Part shown: positions 63,159-64,000 of the stretch, in pieces
How the letters are laid out: every line of letters starts with the position of its first letter
Numbering within the stretch: the stretch's first letter is position 1
DNA from: Bradyrhizobium mercantei
GTDB taxonomy: Bacteria > Pseudomonadota > Alphaproteobacteria > Rhizobiales > Xanthobacteraceae
Direction of reading: 5' to 3'
Length of the DNA stretch: 64,000 nucleotides
NCBI RefSeq assembly: GCF_001982635.1
Contig: NZ_MKFI01000008.1
Span: 1 to 64,000, forward strand
Notes under the pieces: model-generated
Told to the model about the DNA's origin: nothing
The model's input: the letters and a program-made list of their open reading frames with translations, nothing else
Database searches by the model: none
Position numbers and translations under genes: made by a program

Positions 63159-64000
63159 CTATTCCCCGATCAGCTTCAGCCACTCGTCTTCGGTGAGCAC
63201 GGTGACGCCGTGCTTCTGGGCATCCGTCAATTTCGAGCCCGCGCCAGGTCCTGCAATTAGGTAGTCTGTCTTCTTTGATACCGAGCTAGCGGCCTTCGCA
63301 CCTAGCCTTTCGGCGTTAGCTTTGGCCTCGTCACGCGTCATCTTTTCCAGCGACCCACTGAAAACCACGGTTTTCCCGGAGATCGCCGAATTGCTCTTCG
63401 GCCTCTCGGCGTCGATGATCTCGTCGAGTTCAGCGGTGAGCCGCTCGACGATGCCGCGATTGTGGCTCTCGCCGAAATAGTCGGCGATGCTCTTGATCAC
63501 GGTGTCGCCGATCTGGTCGAGCGCATCCATCTCGGCGATGGCCTCCTCGTCGCCCTTGGCGACCTTGAGGCAGGCCTCGTGGAACGCATCCCATGAGCCG
63601 TAGCCGCGCGCCAGCGCCAGCGCGGTGGTCTCGCCGACATGGCGCATGCCGAGCGCATAGATGAAGCGCTCCAGCCCGATCCTGCGCCGGCTGTCGATCG
63701 CGGCAAACAGGTTGCGCACCGAGGTTTCGCCGTAGCCCTCGATGTCCTCCAGCTTCAGCTTCGCGTTGCGCTTCGGCAGCGTGAAGATGTCGGCGGGTTC
63801 TTTGACCCAGCCCTCGTCGAAGAAATATTGCAGCTGCTTCACGCCGAGGCCGTCGATGTCGAAGGCCCGTCGCGAGACGAACAGAATGAGGTGCTCGACC
63901 TTCTGGAACGGACAGGCGAACTCGCCGCTGCAGCGCAGCCGCGAGCCTTCCTCGCCGGTCGCGGTCTCCTCGCGCACCACGTCGGTGTGCAGCGGGCATG
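63159..64000 (-). CDS. ligA: NAD-dependent DNA ligase, C-terminal part (runs off right edge)
   Basis: About 280 residues are in the window. They include the last two Cys of the zinc finger (RLRCSGEFACPFQKVEHL), the helix-hairpin-helix domain (FDIDGLGVKQLQYFFDEGWV...LEDIEGYGETSVRNLFAAI...IYALGMRHVGETTALALA) and a C-terminal BRCT domain (ISGKTVVFSGSLEKMTRDEAKANAERLGAK...SKKTDYLIAG). Seals nicks in DNA replication. The adenylation domain lies outside. Some codons at 63240-63330 are AT-richer than the rest. Confidence 0.95.
   Translation of the reverse strand, partial: CPLHTDVVREETATGEEGSRLRCSGEFACPFQKVEHLILFVSRRAFDIDGLGVKQLQYFFDEGWVKEPADIFTLPKRNAKLKLEDIEGYGETSVRNLFAAIDSRRRIGLERFIYALGMRHVGETTALALARGYGSWDAFHEACLKVAKGDEEAIAEMDALDQIGDTVIKSIADYFGESHNRGIVERLTAELDEIIDAERPKSNSAISGKTVVFSGSLEKMTRDEAKANAERLGAKAASSVSKKTDYLIAGPGAGSKLTDAQKHGVTVLTEDEWLKLIGE

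Overview
The window reads as chromosomal DNA of a high-GC alphaproteobacterium of the Rhizobiales, most likely Bradyrhizobium or a close relative. The grounds are a circularly permuted two-piece tmRNA gene with tag ANDNFAPVAQAA, an SspB adaptor of the alphaproteobacterial type, many Bug/Tct, Liv and TRAP uptake systems, a fused LivM-LivG protein, and several families of long palindromic intergenic repeats. No rRNA, tRNA, CRISPR array or prophage was seen. The gene density and mostly ordinary households suggest a core region with a few accessory patches.

Layout. 0-6.3 kb: the tail of an IS5-type transposase, then a membrane quality-control cluster on the minus strand (hflK, hflC, a DUF2065 protein, degP) and a one-carbon operon with overlapping stops and starts (thyA, a GNAT acetyltransferase, folA). 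6.4-10.8 kb: a tripartite tricarboxylate transporter (tctB, tctA, terminator, tctC) and a two-gene chromate-type transporter. 10.9-14.7 kb: two-piece ssrA directly before sspB, then fumC, a DUF4169 protein, a ribbon-helix-helix protein and a VOC protein. 14.7-22.4 kb: a giant AsmA-like protein, a cytochrome P450 divergent from a TetR regulator with a striking dyad between them, an MFS transporter, and the decayed start of a second MFS copy.

22.6-26.4 kb is the most unusual patch: a class III adenylate cyclase with TolB-like and TPR parts, followed by a PAP2/vanadium haloperoxidase-fold enzyme with a (TGN)7 leader, whose stop overlaps the start of a glutamic (G1, eqolisin) peptidase. 26.4-31.1 kb: a Liv-type ABC uptake operon (livK, livH, a livM-livG fusion, livF) with a 9-bp tandem repeat upstream. 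31.3-36.1 kb: a TRAP transporter (dctP, fused dctQM) with a D-2-hydroxyacid dehydrogenase, divergent from an FadR-type regulator that has a clear operator. 36.1-46.5 kb: cupin, CcdA-like, SulP transporter, FAD-linked oxidase, thioesterase, DUF1328, UvrD/PcrA helicase, a secreted Cys-rich protein and an OmpA-family protein.

46.6-64 kb: a HicAB toxin-antitoxin pair, an ABC-2 exporter, a glycine-zipper protein, an L,D-transpeptidase, a hydrolase, a DUF308 protein divergent from a TetR regulator with two near-identical operator copies, a spermidine-synthase-like membrane fusion, a phytoene-desaturase-like oxidoreductase, a Flp pilin with its own terminator, prmA, a CxxCxxCC protein, a small conserved protein, an aminopeptidase P, a Bcr/CflA-type MFS pump flanked by two related palindromic repeats, and the C-terminal half of ligA running off the right edge.
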